From Craterostigma plantagineum (Eukaryota > Streptophyta > Magnoliopsida > Lamiales > Linderniaceae), in assembly GCA_027422505.1 (NCBI GenBank), contig JAPQWV010000018.1, forward strand, positions 10,620,001-10,684,000: DNA of 64,000 bases, read 5' to 3'. Each line of letters starts with the position of its first letter. Position 1 is the first letter of the stretch. A program made the translations under genes and the position numbers. The notes beneath the pieces were generated by a model. The model worked only from the letters and a program-made list of their open reading frames with translations. It had not been told where the DNA came from and ran no database searches. Shown here piece by piece: positions 34,652 through 47,230 of this stretch.

Positions 34652-35952
34652 AACAGGAATGGAGACGATTTCTTAAAACCCCTCGGGAGTACAAGATAAT
34701 CGTACAAACGCAACACATGCCCAGATAACAAAACAAGAGATCTTGATCCGACGTGGCTTGCCGAGAGACTATCCCAGCTTCCCACTCTGACCTCGATTTC
34801 CCGCTCCCCAAGCGCTCTACTTGGTCCCAGACCCTGCGTGGACACACAAATGTGAGTACTAGCTCCCGAATCCAATATCCAGGAAGTAGAGTATACAGAT
34901 GAAGAACAAACTGTTTCTAAAACATAAAGTTCCTTACCTGATGCAGCCTGCTCACTCTTGAGCTTCCGACAGTCCCGCTTCCAGTGGCCCAACGCACCGC
35001 AATGCAGACACCTATTCGTCGGCTTTACACCGGTCTGCTTCGATTTCCCAGAAGTTTTGTTCTTCTTAAAAACCTTCCTTGTTGGCTTGAGCTTGCTGCC
35101 CTTCTTCTTTTTGCCTTTCTGGGGCTTCGAAGAGGTTGCGACAAGTGCAGTCTGCTTTGCCCTCTTCATCTGACCTTGCGCCGTTGCTAACTGATTCATC
35201 AGATCAGGAAGCGTCAGCGTCATGCCGTTCAGATGATAGTTCACTATGAACGCATTGAAGGACGGAGGCAGAGACTGCAAGGTGAGATCGTTTTGTAATT
35301 CCCGATCAAATCGGAAATTAAGAGTCTCCAATCTCTCGATCCTGGTGATCATGTTCATAACATGTTCACCGACTTTCTCACCCTCAGACATCCTCGATCG
35401 GAAGAGCTGCGACGAAGCCGCATAGCGAGCTGTCCTTGACGTCTCACCATAAAGCTCTTTCAGATGCTGAACCATTGCTCGAGCGTCAGCGATACCCTCA
35501 TGGATACGCTGCAGCGTGTTACTCATCGATCCGAGGACATGAGCCTTTACGAGCTGCTCGTCGCACAGTCGCTTGTCATAAGCGGCACGAGCCTGCTCGG
35601 TTGCCCGCGCCCCTGGGGCCGGCGGCAACTCGGAGTCAAGGATATACACTAGGTTCTCAATCTGAAGGAAAATCCTTAGGTTGCGAAGCCAGTCTGAATA
35701 GTTCGACCCAGCCAACCTATTCTCCTTGAGCAGTATGTTTAAAGCGGTGACATAATTAACACTGAGAGAAAAAGCTGCAGAAAATAAAAGGCATATTAAG
35801 TCGTTTGTATAGATCATCAAACGCGAATAAGGACTTCTATTCCGTTTGACTCCCACTATCTTTTCATAAACTCCATATTCTCCCATTGGATGTTTTGGAA
35901 GTTTCGTTGATAACTTCGATAGTGGAGTTGATGTCCCCGTGGGCGGATGCAA
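34652..35952 (-). pseudogene. Copia gag with zinc knuckle and protease start
   Basis: A 434-codon frame. The true gag start is probably near the NYVTALNILLKENRLAG stretch and not at the first ATG. It contains a UBN2-like capsid domain (YSDWLRNLRIFLQIENLVYI ... VKAHVLGSMSNTLQ), a lysine-rich linker (KPQKGKKKKGSKLKPTRK) and a CCHC knuckle CLHCGALGHWKRDC. It ends with the protease active site WILDSGASTHIC. After that the frame drifts, so the rest of protease is broken. Confidence 0.88.
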
Positions 35953-36838
35953 ACCTCAACCTCTGTCGTTTTATTGATTTGCAGCGGCCCACGAAGTTGT
36001 GCTCCGCACGAATCCGACCTCGTCGAATGTCTCAACTATCATTGTCTCAGTCAGGGACCCCCGCCGGCAAATTCGGAACAAGGCGGTGTGACTGTCTAAG
36101 TGCGACCTATCAACTTTGCTCAAAACCGCACACTTGAACCGTACGTTTTACTGCACAGTGTGGTCTTGGCGAGCGGCTCTAACGCACACGAGCAAATCTA
36201 AACGAAAACAAATGCAAGGCGCCGGCATACCCGGAACCAAACCTTGCATTTAGGTTTCGTAACAACTTAACCCGAGCTTGATAGAAGACAGGGCATCCAA
36301 TCCCTTTACTCACTTAGTATTTTATGGGAGTTTGTATTCTCATAGCAAATCAAAAATTAAGCACGAGCACAAAAATGCGTTAATTAAATTCCTAACCCTA
36401 GGACAACAATTTAAATGGACAAATGCGCGGGCTATTCTAAACTGGTCCTATTACATGGGTCGTAAAACGACCGGGTCTTTGATCTCCAAACGTCGACTCG
36501 TCATCACGCGGGTCGTCGAACCCTCCAATCTCGCCTTGCGTCGAACGGCCGCCATTTTATCTAACTTATCTAATAAAGCGATAAAATACAACACGGGGGG
36601 AATTATTTCCCGAACAACCCGTAATCCATGTACATACCGGGGGGCAGCAAACGACCCTTAAACAAATAACCCGGTTGTAACCTAAGCCCGCGTAAATGTC
36701 CCACATAAACATGCAACACAGAATTTTGACGCCGGGTGCCCGACCGACGCCACGAGCGACGATAGTCTCCAAACTACGTCGACCATTTGTTCGCCACATC
36801 GGCTTTCGAGCATTTGGTCGAACCATGCATGAAACGTA

Positions 36839-36850
36839 GCTCTGATACCA
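36839..36850 (-). other. Primer-binding site of Copia element
   Basis: The minus strand reads TGGTATCAGAGC, an exact match to the common initiator tRNA-Met PBS. It lies one base from the LTR end (...CCCCAACA). Confidence 0.92.
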
Positions 36851-36851
36851 C

Positions 36852-39233
36852 TGTTGGGGTGGGCTCGATTAATCGACGCCGGCCCCGGAACAACGCAACG
36901 TGGCGATAGCGGAAGCGCGTCTTGAACCGAGCGGCGTAGGGTGCCAAATTTTCGATTTCCAACATCTAAATTCGACCTAGCGCCCTTCGGCTTCTCCCGA
37001 AGGCTCAAGATACTGTGCTGAGCCTCGGGAGACCACGTTTAATTCGAATTTCCTAAATTCGAATTTATTACAAATTTATTCCAATTAATAATTTCGTTCC
37101 AAACTAGTTCGAACAAAGCGGCAGCCGACAGTGTTTTGACTATTTGGCAACCGAAACGATTTCCGATCGATACCAAATTTTCCAGATTGATTCTACACTT
37201 CCTAACAATCGTAACGAGGGGTCTTTCGAATCATTCTGATGTCGTTTTGTATATTTCACAAAATCAAATCAGTGGTTCGAAATTATCAATTCGACTAAAG
37301 CGGCAATCTGCTGTCTTTTGACAGTTTGACAACCGAAATGATTTTCAATCAATACCAAATTTTCCAAATTGATTCTACACTTCCCGTCGATCGCAACGAG
37401 GGATTTTTCGAATCATTCCGATGTCGTTTGGTATTTTTCGTAAAATCAAATCAGTAGGGTTCGAAATATACCTTCGGCGTACGTGATTACACCTCGGATG
37501 AGAATCGCTGCGCCTCGTCTGGCTCCCGGGGCTTCCGGGCAAGATTGTCACGCCGTTATGTCCTTGATCAAACCTCCGAGACTGCTCCCGATGGCTAGAG
37601 GCAGTTCGGTTCGGGCGTCGGGCTTCGTCTAACGAACCCATGGCTTAAACTATGTGTCTTGATAAATTTCCAAAACTTCACCACGTTTTTGCTCTATTTT
37701 TCTAGCCTTTTGTTGAATAATGTACCAAGTACTACTTTTGCTTTTATTTTAAGCATCCCACGTTGGTTGCTCTTTTTATGCAAGTTCTCTTTTTTTATTT
37801 TTGAGTTTGTGGGACACATGTCATGACTCAAAGAATGAGTCATATGTCACCTCAAGTGATATGGCATTCTAGAAATTGTACACATGTACTATGACTAAGT
37901 CAACATGCAAATATTTCACTTTTGCCCATGAGGTTTCTAAATTCTCAATTTAGTCCCTCAATTTTAAGTAGTAAAATACTTAAATCCAATCTAATTATTT
38001 TTATTACAATTGAGCCTCACTTAGTTAATTAATTAAGCACTTAAGACAATCTTAAGTCCTAATTATTCCCGTGATCGTCACCGGAATTTAACTAAATCGT
38101 CGACACCTCGTATCAACTATGCCACTACCTCAACGAATCTCATTCGTTAGGTTCTATAGAAAAGCCCGCGGTTTTCGTTCAAGTTCATTACCATTTTTAA
38201 GCGCGAATCTCTAGGTCCGTCTCAACTGCCACGGGAGGAAACTGTGAGTCCCGGTATTCGCCTAGCCAATCCCGCGGTACCGGACAGATCCCAGTTGAGA
38301 ACGAATTTTGATCCAATCGAAATTCGGGCGAACCGACTATTGTGTATACATTTAAATACCTCTTACGCCTTTCACTTGCGTCCCGGTTAGGTGAGAGCCA
38401 TGTAAATGTCAAACTCACTGACCTAACTCTATGTTATAATCGAGACCCAATCGATTATTTAAACTCCGCTCCGCATCTAATACGAGCGAGCTTTCTAAGC
38501 TTCGGCCGAAGGCTTTACAATCGTCGTTCTCCAATTACCTCATAGGACGTTAACCTATACGAATATAGGCAGTGAATCCCGATAGCAGTCAAAGCCCGGC
38601 AATCACCTCCGTAAAGTCAGTTGCGTTTCGTCACTGGTCCGTGTCCCATTTCCGAACACTTGCGGACCTAGCCAACTAGCGACAAACCGAAATTGCGAAA
38701 GCAAATCCGTCAGTGACCCTATCTGTCTGAGGCTGCTATAGTCATTCGTTCAATCATTGACAACATCCTAGTCATGTGATCTAGACGAATACGAGCCGAA
38801 TGTCCGAATACGCGATCTCTCCGATCACCGATATCTCCATCATGACCCACAACCTCTCAGGTAACCGGTGACACTACCGATACTATGTGGTCGTCAATGA
38901 ATAAGTCATATTCGGATATCTAGTCACCCACCTAGATTCCTTAGACTTACGGACCTTTTATTTAATGCTGAGATTAAGGACTGTCCGGTGTCTCCTCCCT
39001 CGTCCCCACGAGAATCAGACGTCCAACTCAAACATTCGGGTGTTATTTATTTATCGCACCGTCAGATGCCAAGCAGACTTTAAATTCGATAATGCCTTTA
39101 TTATAATGAAAATAATATTCACTACTTTATTTTAACAGCATATACAATAAAACTGTCTACGACCTATACATCATTGTGCGCCCAATACTATTCCTAGTCC
39201 ACGCATGGCATTCCGAGGGCACACTCCCTAACA
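36852..39233 (-). repeat. 5' LTR of Copia element (complete)
   Basis: About 2.38 kb, starting TGTTAGGGAG on the minus strand at 39233 and ending CCCCAACA at 36852, giving TGTT...AACA ends. This is unusually long for a Copia LTR. All open frames within it are also present in the partner LTR and look non-coding. Confidence 0.92.
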
Positions 39234-40012
39234 TCTTCTTGGTTGGATTTGAATGCTATGGACTTTTGAGTTTTGTTCTACAACTTCTCATTCATTGAAG
39301 TTTGAATCATCTCGTAAGATATAAGAGATCCAATCAGTTCGGAGATGCTAAGTGTTTCTAGATCCTTTGCTTCGTAGATGACAGTAACTTTGGCATCCCA
39401 TTCTCGTGGCAGTGACCTCAGTATCTTTCTCACTTGTTCACTATTGGGAACCTTCTTTTCGAGAGAAAACATTTTTTGATGATTCCCATGAATCTGGCGT
39501 ACATTTGGTTGATGATTCCCATGAATCTGGCGTACATCTGGCTTATATTTTCATCAGATTCCATCGAGAACAGTTCGTACTGATGAGTGAGCAGAGCCAG
39601 TCTTTCTTGCACAACTCGTTGAGTTCCTTCATGAGTAACTTGGAGCATATCCCACATAGCCTTTGCCGATGAGCAGGAACTAACCCGATTCTTCCCGTGT
39701 GAGTGCACATGCGAGCATGTTTTTCTCCTTTGCGTTTCACGTGATTCCCTTTTTGTCATCAGCATTGTAATCTTTAGCGTCCTTTGGGGTTCCATCGGTT
39801 TTGTTAGCCGTATATTCTCCATTGATGATTGTCTCCAAAGATCATAGTCGACAGCGATCAAAAACTAAATCATACGATTCTTCCACACTGCGTAGTTCGT
39901 TCCATCAAAGAGAGGCGGCCTAGAGTGGGATTGACCCTCTACAAATACATCAACACCCGAAAATGCCACTAGATCTTAACTCAGGCGTGTTAGGCCTTTC
40001 GTTGAGTTACCC
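39234..40012 (-). pseudogene. Copia gag remnant (copy B), interrupted by the younger Copia
   Basis: Close relative of the gag at 4303-6164: MWDMLQVTHEGTQRVVQE, LTHQYELFSM, KILRSLPREWDAKVTVIYEA. It contains a tandem in-frame duplication: QMYARFMGII occurs twice (39478-39543). It is truncated at 39234 exactly at the LTR of the younger Copia. Zinc knuckle, protease and pol are not present on either side, so the left half was lost with the flank of that element. Confidence 0.85.
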
Positions 40013-40024
40013 GCTCTGATACCA
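40013..40024 (-). other. Primer-binding site of Copia copy B
   Basis: The minus strand reads TGGTATCAGAGC, two bases from the LTR start (TGAAGTG on the plus strand at 40027). Confidence 0.85.
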
Positions 40025-40026
40025 AA

Positions 40027-41022
40027 TGAAGTGTGAAATATGCCTGGGAGGAGGGGGGGTGAATTAGGCTATAAAAATTTTGGCTTGTTCTTCTTTGAAA
40101 AATACTTTTCTTTAACAAGATATTTGCAGATTGAGTTATTTCCAGGAAAGCACTAAGAGTATTAACGTTACCTCCTAACCCTGTTTCACAAAATATCACG
40201 TTATTTTCAGAAAGCGTTTCAACGATATTACCTAGTATTTGCAGGCGTTCCGGGTTTGTCTCACAGAAAAATAAATAGCAGAAAGTAAAGTGAGACGGGA
40301 TTATTATAGAGGTCATAGCCCCACTAGGTTTAATCCTGTCTTTGGGGTGTGGTCTCCCCAAGAGTTCCAATCAATCAATGATTACCGGTTATGGTTACAA
40401 AATGATCGACCCTTACACAACCGAAAGCACTTTGGAAACTAGACCTCCACCTAGGCTGCCGCACGCCAAGTTTCGATCCACGCCGTTTACCCAGGAAACC
40501 AATTCCTCGACTGGATGCAGCTTGCCGAAGGGCCACCGAATCCACCAAATTCGTCCCTCCACGTGTGGAAGACTCCAACCGTGCTCCTTTGTGCGTTCAA
40601 CACTTCCGAAGACACAACACGTCCGAAGACAAGGGTTTCGTTTGCTAGAGATTCGCTCATGGGTACATAATTCGCAAATGAAAACTCGACAAAAACTACG
40701 AATGAATCGCAAATTTACGCTCAGTCACTCTAAGGGATTCGTTTGCTTGTGTGTTCGTTTGGTACCCTTCAACATGAAGTGTTTTTCTTCTATATAGACC
40801 TAGGAATAGCTTCTACATTTCACAAGGAAAGTTAAGCACAAAATATGCAAGAGAAAGCACAATAATCACGTGCATTAACTCAAAGAATCATGCCAAGAAT
40901 AAACCATTCATTTCAACGGTCAAACATGATCATTTACTATAAATACCACAGATTAACTTCCATTCCACTATAATCTCAGCCGTTTGTCAGCATATTCCAT
41001 ATATAATTCCACTTATCATATA
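40027..41022 (-). repeat. 5' LTR of Copia copy B (right end cut by Gypsy LTR)
   Basis: Parallels 6182-6950: G-run then GTGAATTAGGC, the TCTTTGGGGTGTGGTCTCCCC block, CACAACACGTCCGAAGACA. It ends where the truncated Gypsy LTR begins at 41023. Confidence 0.65.
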
Positions 41023-42579
41023 ATTCCAAATTTAACTTAAATTAAAAGTACCACTTTAAAATTTACAAAAATCTTGAGTTGCATAATAATTTAAACTCGA
41101 CATAATATATTCTAAAGCTTCGATACTTGAATGGGATAAAATCTCGAAATATAACTCAACATAAATCTCGACATAATTTGGAATGAAACTCGAGCTTGAT
41201 ACACCTTCCAAAGTTAACTCTTAACACGGATCTCTAGCTTTTATATCCAATATCGAGATGTCTATTAATATTTTAATTAGAAGGTCGAGCCATATCTTGG
41301 ACTTATAGACAAAGATTTCGATATGATGTAACTCATGGGGTACCTCTCGATATCAACATCAAACTAAGTCTCGACATTATTCTTATTACTTTAACAAGAT
41401 TTCGACATGTATCTTAAAATGAATATCGGGCTTGATTAATTACTACATGATTTCGATATAACTGTTGATGTCGAAGTAGCATATATAAGATGTCGAGATT
41501 TAATATAAAATCTCGAAACGAGTTTAAACATGGGTCTTGAGTTTTATTTCGGACTCTTCTTATCTTCAATCTTGATCTCAAAAACATTAATATGGATTCG
41601 AGATTTATGATCTGGAAAATTATATCAGCATTCAAAATATTTTATAAAAATTCATCTAACTTTAATCGAAATCTACTTTCTTAAGAACAGTCTAAATATC
41701 AGATAAGTTTTAAAAACCCTAAATTTAATGGTTAAAACCCTAATTTCTTCCATCCTAATACTCCATGATCTTTCATGAACATATTAATACTCGAAATATT
41801 CATAAAATAATCCATACCTTTTCAATCTTAGCGATGGTTTAAAGTTTTTGTTCAACTTCCTTCTCCTGGTTTTTAAGTTTGTCGAGAGTTCATAAATGAA
41901 TATCTGCCTTAGTTCTTTTCTACACATTTCGTGTGATTCTAGCTAAATGACATCGACCACTTTAGTCAATTCTTATCTCTTTTATGCACCTTTCTTTTAT
42001 TTAGGGTTTTCGCTAATTGATCTAGTACTATCACGAGTTTTAGGTAACCTTAAATAATTAAAAGTGGAATTAATGGGACATATAGCAACGTAACTTTCCT
42101 TATGGTTAGGTAATAAGTCCTTATCCTACAATACTTGGGCCTAAGTCCCAATTAAATATAGTTCTAGTCTTATTCTTTTTTTACCAATTAATTAAAATTA
42201 CATAATTCAATTTCTGAAATTTCTTGTATCTCTTTATCTAAAATTCCACCCACATAAGTAATTCTTCCTTCATGAGTTCATTCCTAAATCCCAACTTGAA
42301 TTTCCTACCAGTTCATGTTCTCTAAAACATGGTATTAAATTAATATACTAAATTAACTATTCTAGGTTAGCATGTTATGTACTAAAAATCCTAAAATCAA
42401 TAATTAATCTAAATTAAATTAATTCTTCTACTTTCCAATTTATACATGTCATGTTGGCATAGAACATGGAATCATTTAAGCACATAAAAGTCACAAAACA
42501 TGTCTCACGCAGTCACGTAAGTCACATAAAATGTATGCATATTTATTGGCCGGCTTACTTATGGGACCCGGGTATTACA
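41023..42579 (-). repeat. 3' LTR of Gypsy element, distal ~1.1 kb missing
   Basis: Matches 48351-49905 closely from TAATACCCGGGTCCC inward, but the part corresponding to 47231-48350 is absent. The break falls at a shared ATTCCAAAT word. Confidence 0.9.
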
Positions 42580-42594
42580 TTCTCCCCCCTTAAA
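42580..42594 (-). other. Polypurine tract of Gypsy element
   Basis: The minus strand reads TTTAAGGGGGGAGAA directly before the LTR start TGTAATACCCGGG. Confidence 0.85.
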
Positions 42595-42630
42595 GAGGAT
42601 TTCGCCCCCGAAATCCGGTTAGTTGAAACA

Positions 42631-44581
42631 TTATGGGTAGCGACTTCTCATATCATCTTCACGTTCCCCCGTAGCTTCTTTAGTTGACTGATTCTGCCAT
42701 AACACTTTTACCAACATAATCTCTTTATTTCGAAGTCTCTTCACTTCATACATCAGAATTTCCACTGGCTTCTCTTCATAACTCAAATCTGGTTTGAGTT
42801 GTTGATACAGAAATTCAGTTCTCAAGACATGATTTGGGTCAGCGACATATTTTCGCAATGTTGACACATGAAAAATATCATGAACTTGTGCCAATGAGGC
42901 TGGTAATTCCAGTTGATAAGCCACTTCGCCGACTCTTTTGATTATTCTAAAAGGTCCAATATATCTTGGGCTCAACTTACCATTTCGCCCAAACCGTTTC
43001 ACACCTTTCATCGGAGATACTTTCAAAAACACCCAGTCATCAACTTCAAATTCTAACGGCCTAAGTCTTTGATCTACATAACTCTTTTGTCGACTTTGAG
43101 CCATTTGCATTCTTTCTCGTATCTTTGCTATTGCCTCGGTCATCTCTTGAACCATATCAGGTCCTAACATCGCACGTTCACCGACTTCATCCAAATGTAT
43201 GGGAGATCGGCATTTGCGTCCATACAAAGCTTCATACGGTGCCATCCCAATAGTTGCATGATAACTCTTATTATAAGAAAACTCGATCAGTGGCAAATAT
43301 TGCTCCAGTTTCCTTTAAAATCCATAACACATGCTCGTAACATGTCTTCCAAGGTCTGGATAGTTCGTTCTGATTGACCATCCGTCTGAGGATGATAAGC
43401 CGTACTAAAAGACAATTTTGTCCCCATTGCTTTCTGCAGACTCTTCCGAAAGTTTGATAAGAACCGTGAATCTCGATCCGAAATAATTGATATGGAATCC
43501 CGTGGAGTCGAACAATTTCTTGTATATATGTTTCTGCATATCGCTCCAGGGAAAATATCGAACTTATGGGTAGAAAATGAGCAGACTTAGTCAATCGGTC
43601 GACTATAACCCAAATAGCATCATAACCTTTTACAGTCTTTGGTAGGCCAACAACGAAATCCATCGTAATATGATCCCACTTCCACTCAGGTATTGGCAAA
43701 GGCTGTAATGTCCCTGCCGGTCTTTGATGTTCCGCCTTTATTTGTTGGCAAGTTAGACATTGACTTATAAATGTCGCAATGTCTCTTTTCATTCCCGGCC
43801 ACCAATAATTTATTCGAAGATCTCGATACATTTTTGTAGCTCCTGGATGTACTGAATATGCCGTCGCATGTGCTTCTGCCATTACTATTCTTCGAATCTC
43901 CGCATCATTAGGTACGCATAAACGGTCCTTGTAATATAGACTTCCGTCTTCTTGTATTTTGAAATTAGTTGAAGTTTGCTCCGTCTGTGCGCCTTTGATT
44001 TTTAGGTGTAACACATCATCTCCTTGCACCCGTTTAATTTGTTCCAGTATCGTAGGTTGTAGAGTTAATGCTGCCAACTTTGCTTCAATTTCTCCCAATT
44101 GCACTACTTCCACCTCCAATAATTGTAACTCTGCACTTACCGCTTTTCGGCTTAATGCATCAGCCACCACATTTGCTTTTCCTGGGTGATAACTAATTAC
44201 ACAATCGTAGTCTTTAACAAGTTCTAACCACCGTCTTTGCCTCATATTTAATTCCTTCTGAGTGAAGAAATATTTCAGGCTCTTGTGGTCCGTGAAAATT
44301 TCGCATCGTTCCCCATATATGTAATGCCTCCAAATTTTTAGAGCAAAAACCACAGCAGCGAGCTCCAAGTCATGAGTCGGATAATTCTTTTCATACTCCT
44401 TCAATTGCCGAGAGGCATAAGCTATCACATTTCCATGTTGCATCAATACACATCCCAGACCATTCCTTGATGCATCACTGTAAACCAAAATCCTCCAGTC
44501 CCCGATGGTATCGTTAGGACTGGAGCTGAAGTGAGTGGCTTCTTTAATTCTTGAAAACTTTGCTCGCACTCCTCGCTCCAA
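42631..44581 (-). pseudogene. Gypsy RNase H, integrase and chromodomain
   Basis: Frame 44581-43271 carries RNase H ([42 protein letters not shown]) and integrase: the zinc-binding region [11 protein letters not shown] ... CLTCQQIK and core residues MDFVVGLP and [13 protein letters not shown]. The core is broken by a frameshift near 43480, just before the expected second catalytic Asp context. Frame 43296-42631 resumes with [20 protein letters not shown], the GPFRIIKRVGEVAYQL region and an C-terminal chromodomain-like end (VLWQNQSTKEATGERED). Chromodomains steer chromovirus integration to heterochromatin by family knowledge. Confidence 0.9.
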
Positions 44582-46204
44582 TGGAATGGAACATTCTTCC
44601 TTGTTAACTTAGTCAGTGTTGATGCAATCATTGAAAAGTCCTTAATAAACTTTCTGTAGTATCCATCTAAGCCAAGGAAACTCCGTACTTCTGTCACATT
44701 GGTTGGTTGGGGCCAATTGTTGATAGCTTCAATTTTACTAGGATCCACAGAAATTCCTTCTCCAGAAATAATGTGGCCCAAAAATGCGACTTGACTCAAC
44801 CAGAACTCACATTTCTTAAACTTAGCGTATAATTTATTCTTCCGTAATATTTGAAGAACTATCTTCAGATGTATTTCGTGTTCCTCCTTTGTCTTCGAAT
44901 AGATAAGAATATCATCAATGAACACAATGACAAACTTGTCCAAGAATTGTTTGAACACTCGATTCATTAGATCCATAAATGCCGCTGGCGCATTAGTTAC
45001 CCCAAAAGGCATAACTAAAAATTCGTAGTGTCCATATCTGGTCCTAAATGCCGTCTTTGGAATGTCTTCTTTTCGAACCTTCAATTGATGATATCCCGAT
45101 CGTAGATCTATTTTTTAAAACACTGTTGCGCCTTGTAGTTGATCAAATAAATCATCAATTCTGGGTAATGGATATTTATTCTTGATTGTTATTTTGTTCA
45201 GCTCTCTGTAGTCAATGCATAGTCGCATCGACCCATCCTTCTTTCGTACGAACAGAACTGGCGCTCCCCAAGGAGAAAAACTGGGTTGGATGAATCCCTT
45301 CTGTAATAAATCATCCAACTGTTCCTTTAACATCTTTAATTCATTCGGAGCTAACCGATAGGGAATCTTAGAGATTGGAGCAGACCCTGGTATTAAGTCG
45401 ATCGTAAATTCAATTTCTCGATCCGTTGGTAATCCGAGTAAATCTTCGGGAAAAACATCCGGAAAATCTTGCACCACTGGTACATCTTCTAATTTCGGAG
45501 ATGGACGTTCCTCCAATTTCACAGCGAAGACTAGATAAGCTTTGCATCCCGCCTTGATCAAACTTTGTGCATTTATTGTTGAAATTCTAGAAACATTTTT
45601 TTCTTTGATTGTTCCCACGATAAGGAAAGGCTCATTCTCTTCAATATTAAAAGTAACTGTCTTGCGATTACAGTCAATGACAGCTCCGTATTTTGAGAGC
45701 CAGTCCATTCCAAGGATCACCTCATAATCGTTCTGGAATAACTATTAAGTCAACGGACAATTCCCTTCCGTTAATTGACACCGGAGAATTCCGTAAAACC
45801 AGATTGGTTCGCATCACAACTCCGTGTGGAACGGTCACATTGTATTCACAATCACACAGGGTAGGTGTAATCCCGAGTCTCGCCACATATTTAGTGGATG
45901 CAAATGAATGCGTGGCTCCTGAATCTACTAAAATGCATGTCGGAAGTTTGTGAATAAGTATAATACCTGCCACCAACGATGGATTAGCTTTTGCTTCCTC
46001 TGCAGTCAATGTATACACACGTGCTGGCACAGTTGGTGGTTTCGCTTGAGCCATAACTTGATTTCCTGGTGTCTTCTCTGAACATGATCTTGCGTAATGC
46101 CCCGTCTTCCCGCATTTGAAATAGATAGCATTCTGTGAAAATAGATACCCGAATGATGTCGTCCACATCTTGGGCAAGCTGGCATTGGGACTGGGGGTCT
46201 CCAA
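44443..46204 (-). pseudogene. Gypsy zinc knuckle, protease and reverse transcriptase
   Basis: Frame 46204-45722 gives a CCHC knuckle CGKTGHYARSC and the protease LVDSGATHSFAS. A one-base shift near 45730 moves into 45720-45115 ([14 protein letters not shown], then [29 protein letters not shown]). A single TAA at about 45117 cuts RT. The next frame (45084-44443) has [17 protein letters not shown] and the catalytic [10 protein letters not shown], then [16 protein letters not shown] further shift lies near 44500. Confidence 0.9.
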
Positions 46205-47070
46205 TGAGAGTTTCGTTGCTGAGGTGGTCCAGGCATATTCTGAAAATTTGGCTTCCCACCTTTTGGAAAGAACTGTCGTTTCTGATTACCCCCACTCCAC
46301 TTTGCTCCTTGCACAAACTTTCGCTTTGCCTCCTGAGCACGAATAATTCGTGTCTCCGCTTGTTCTGCCACCAACGCCCGCTTAGCTACCTGAGCATATG
46401 AAACTCCTTCTAGTCCGGCCATATTAACATCACGATACAACTCCGGCTTTAGACCCTGAAGGAATTGTTCGACCTTCAAAGCATCAGTACTCACCATATG
46501 AGTCGCGAACCTTGACAGTTGTTCAAATTTTCTGATGTATTCCGCCACAGTCATCGCCCCTTGTTTGAGATTTATAAACTCATTCAGGCGTTGGGCTCGC
46601 ACAGGTGCAGTGAAGTATTTATTTCGGAAAAGTTCCTTGATACGTTCCCAACTCATGTTGATTGGATCCTCGATCGCCAAAATAGTGTCCCACCAATGCC
46701 CTGCACTTCCTCGCAGTAGAAATGCAGCACACAGAACTTTCTCATTCTCAGGAATTCTGCTATATTGGAACATACTCTCTAATGTTCTGAGCCAATCTTC
46801 AGCAGATGTTGGATCAATAGCATCCTCAAAAGTCGGTGGGTTCAGTTTGCGAAATCTTTCACCCACTGCTTCAACCCTATCCACTTGAGAAATTCCGTTA
46901 TTTCTTGTCCCCTCAGAGTTTTGCTGCTGAATCAATTCCCGAATCTGTTGAGACTGCTGACGTACTAATTCAGTAAGCTGAAGGATAGCCGAGTCACGAT
47001 TGTCAATCGGGTTTACATTTTCGCCTTCATGATTGTTTCCTCCACTACCTTCTCCTCTAGTTCTAACCAT
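46006..47070 (-). pseudogene. Gypsy gag
   Basis: A 354-codon frame starting MVRTRGEGSGGNNHEGENV. A retrotransposon gag domain (DWLRTLESMFQYSRIPENEK, GHWWDTILA, EFINLKQGAMTVAEYIRKFE) covers about residues 90-230. A frameshift near 46130 separates it from the zinc knuckle. The start lies about 160 bp inside the PBS, as expected for a leader. Confidence 0.9.
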
Positions 47071-47215
47071 GTTGTCTCTCTTATCCTAACAGTCCCATAG
47101 GCCAATAATCATGCTATGAAAAAACAATTCATAATATCATATAACTTACAATTAAGGCTGACTTCTGCGCTTTTGATTGTGTGTACATGGACAGTCTACA
47201 GAAACTGCAACCGAA

Positions 47216-47227
47216 GCTCTGATACCA
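47216..47227 (-). other. Primer-binding site of Gypsy element
   Basis: The minus strand reads TGGTATCAGAGC, three bases inside the 5' LTR end (GGCGTTACA). Confidence 0.9.
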
Positions 47228-47230
47228 ACC

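Larger units (their letters stand above)
29640..39233 (-). mobile_element. Copia LTR retrotransposon (nearly complete, 3' LTR truncated)
   Basis: Minus-strand element. 5' LTR 36852-39233, PBS 36839-36850, gag about 35760-34920, protease, integrase, RT/RNase H down to 31863, PPT 31825-31836, 3' LTR 29640-31824. The domain order (integrase before RT) defines Copia. The LTRs differ by scattered substitutions and small indels, such as a 5-bp indel near 30140/37554, so it is fairly young. The coding region carries several frameshifts. The 5' LTR outer flank is the gag of an older Copia (39234 on). The other flank is lost because the 3' LTR lacks its last ~198 bp, so no target duplication can be checked. 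Confidence 0.9.
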
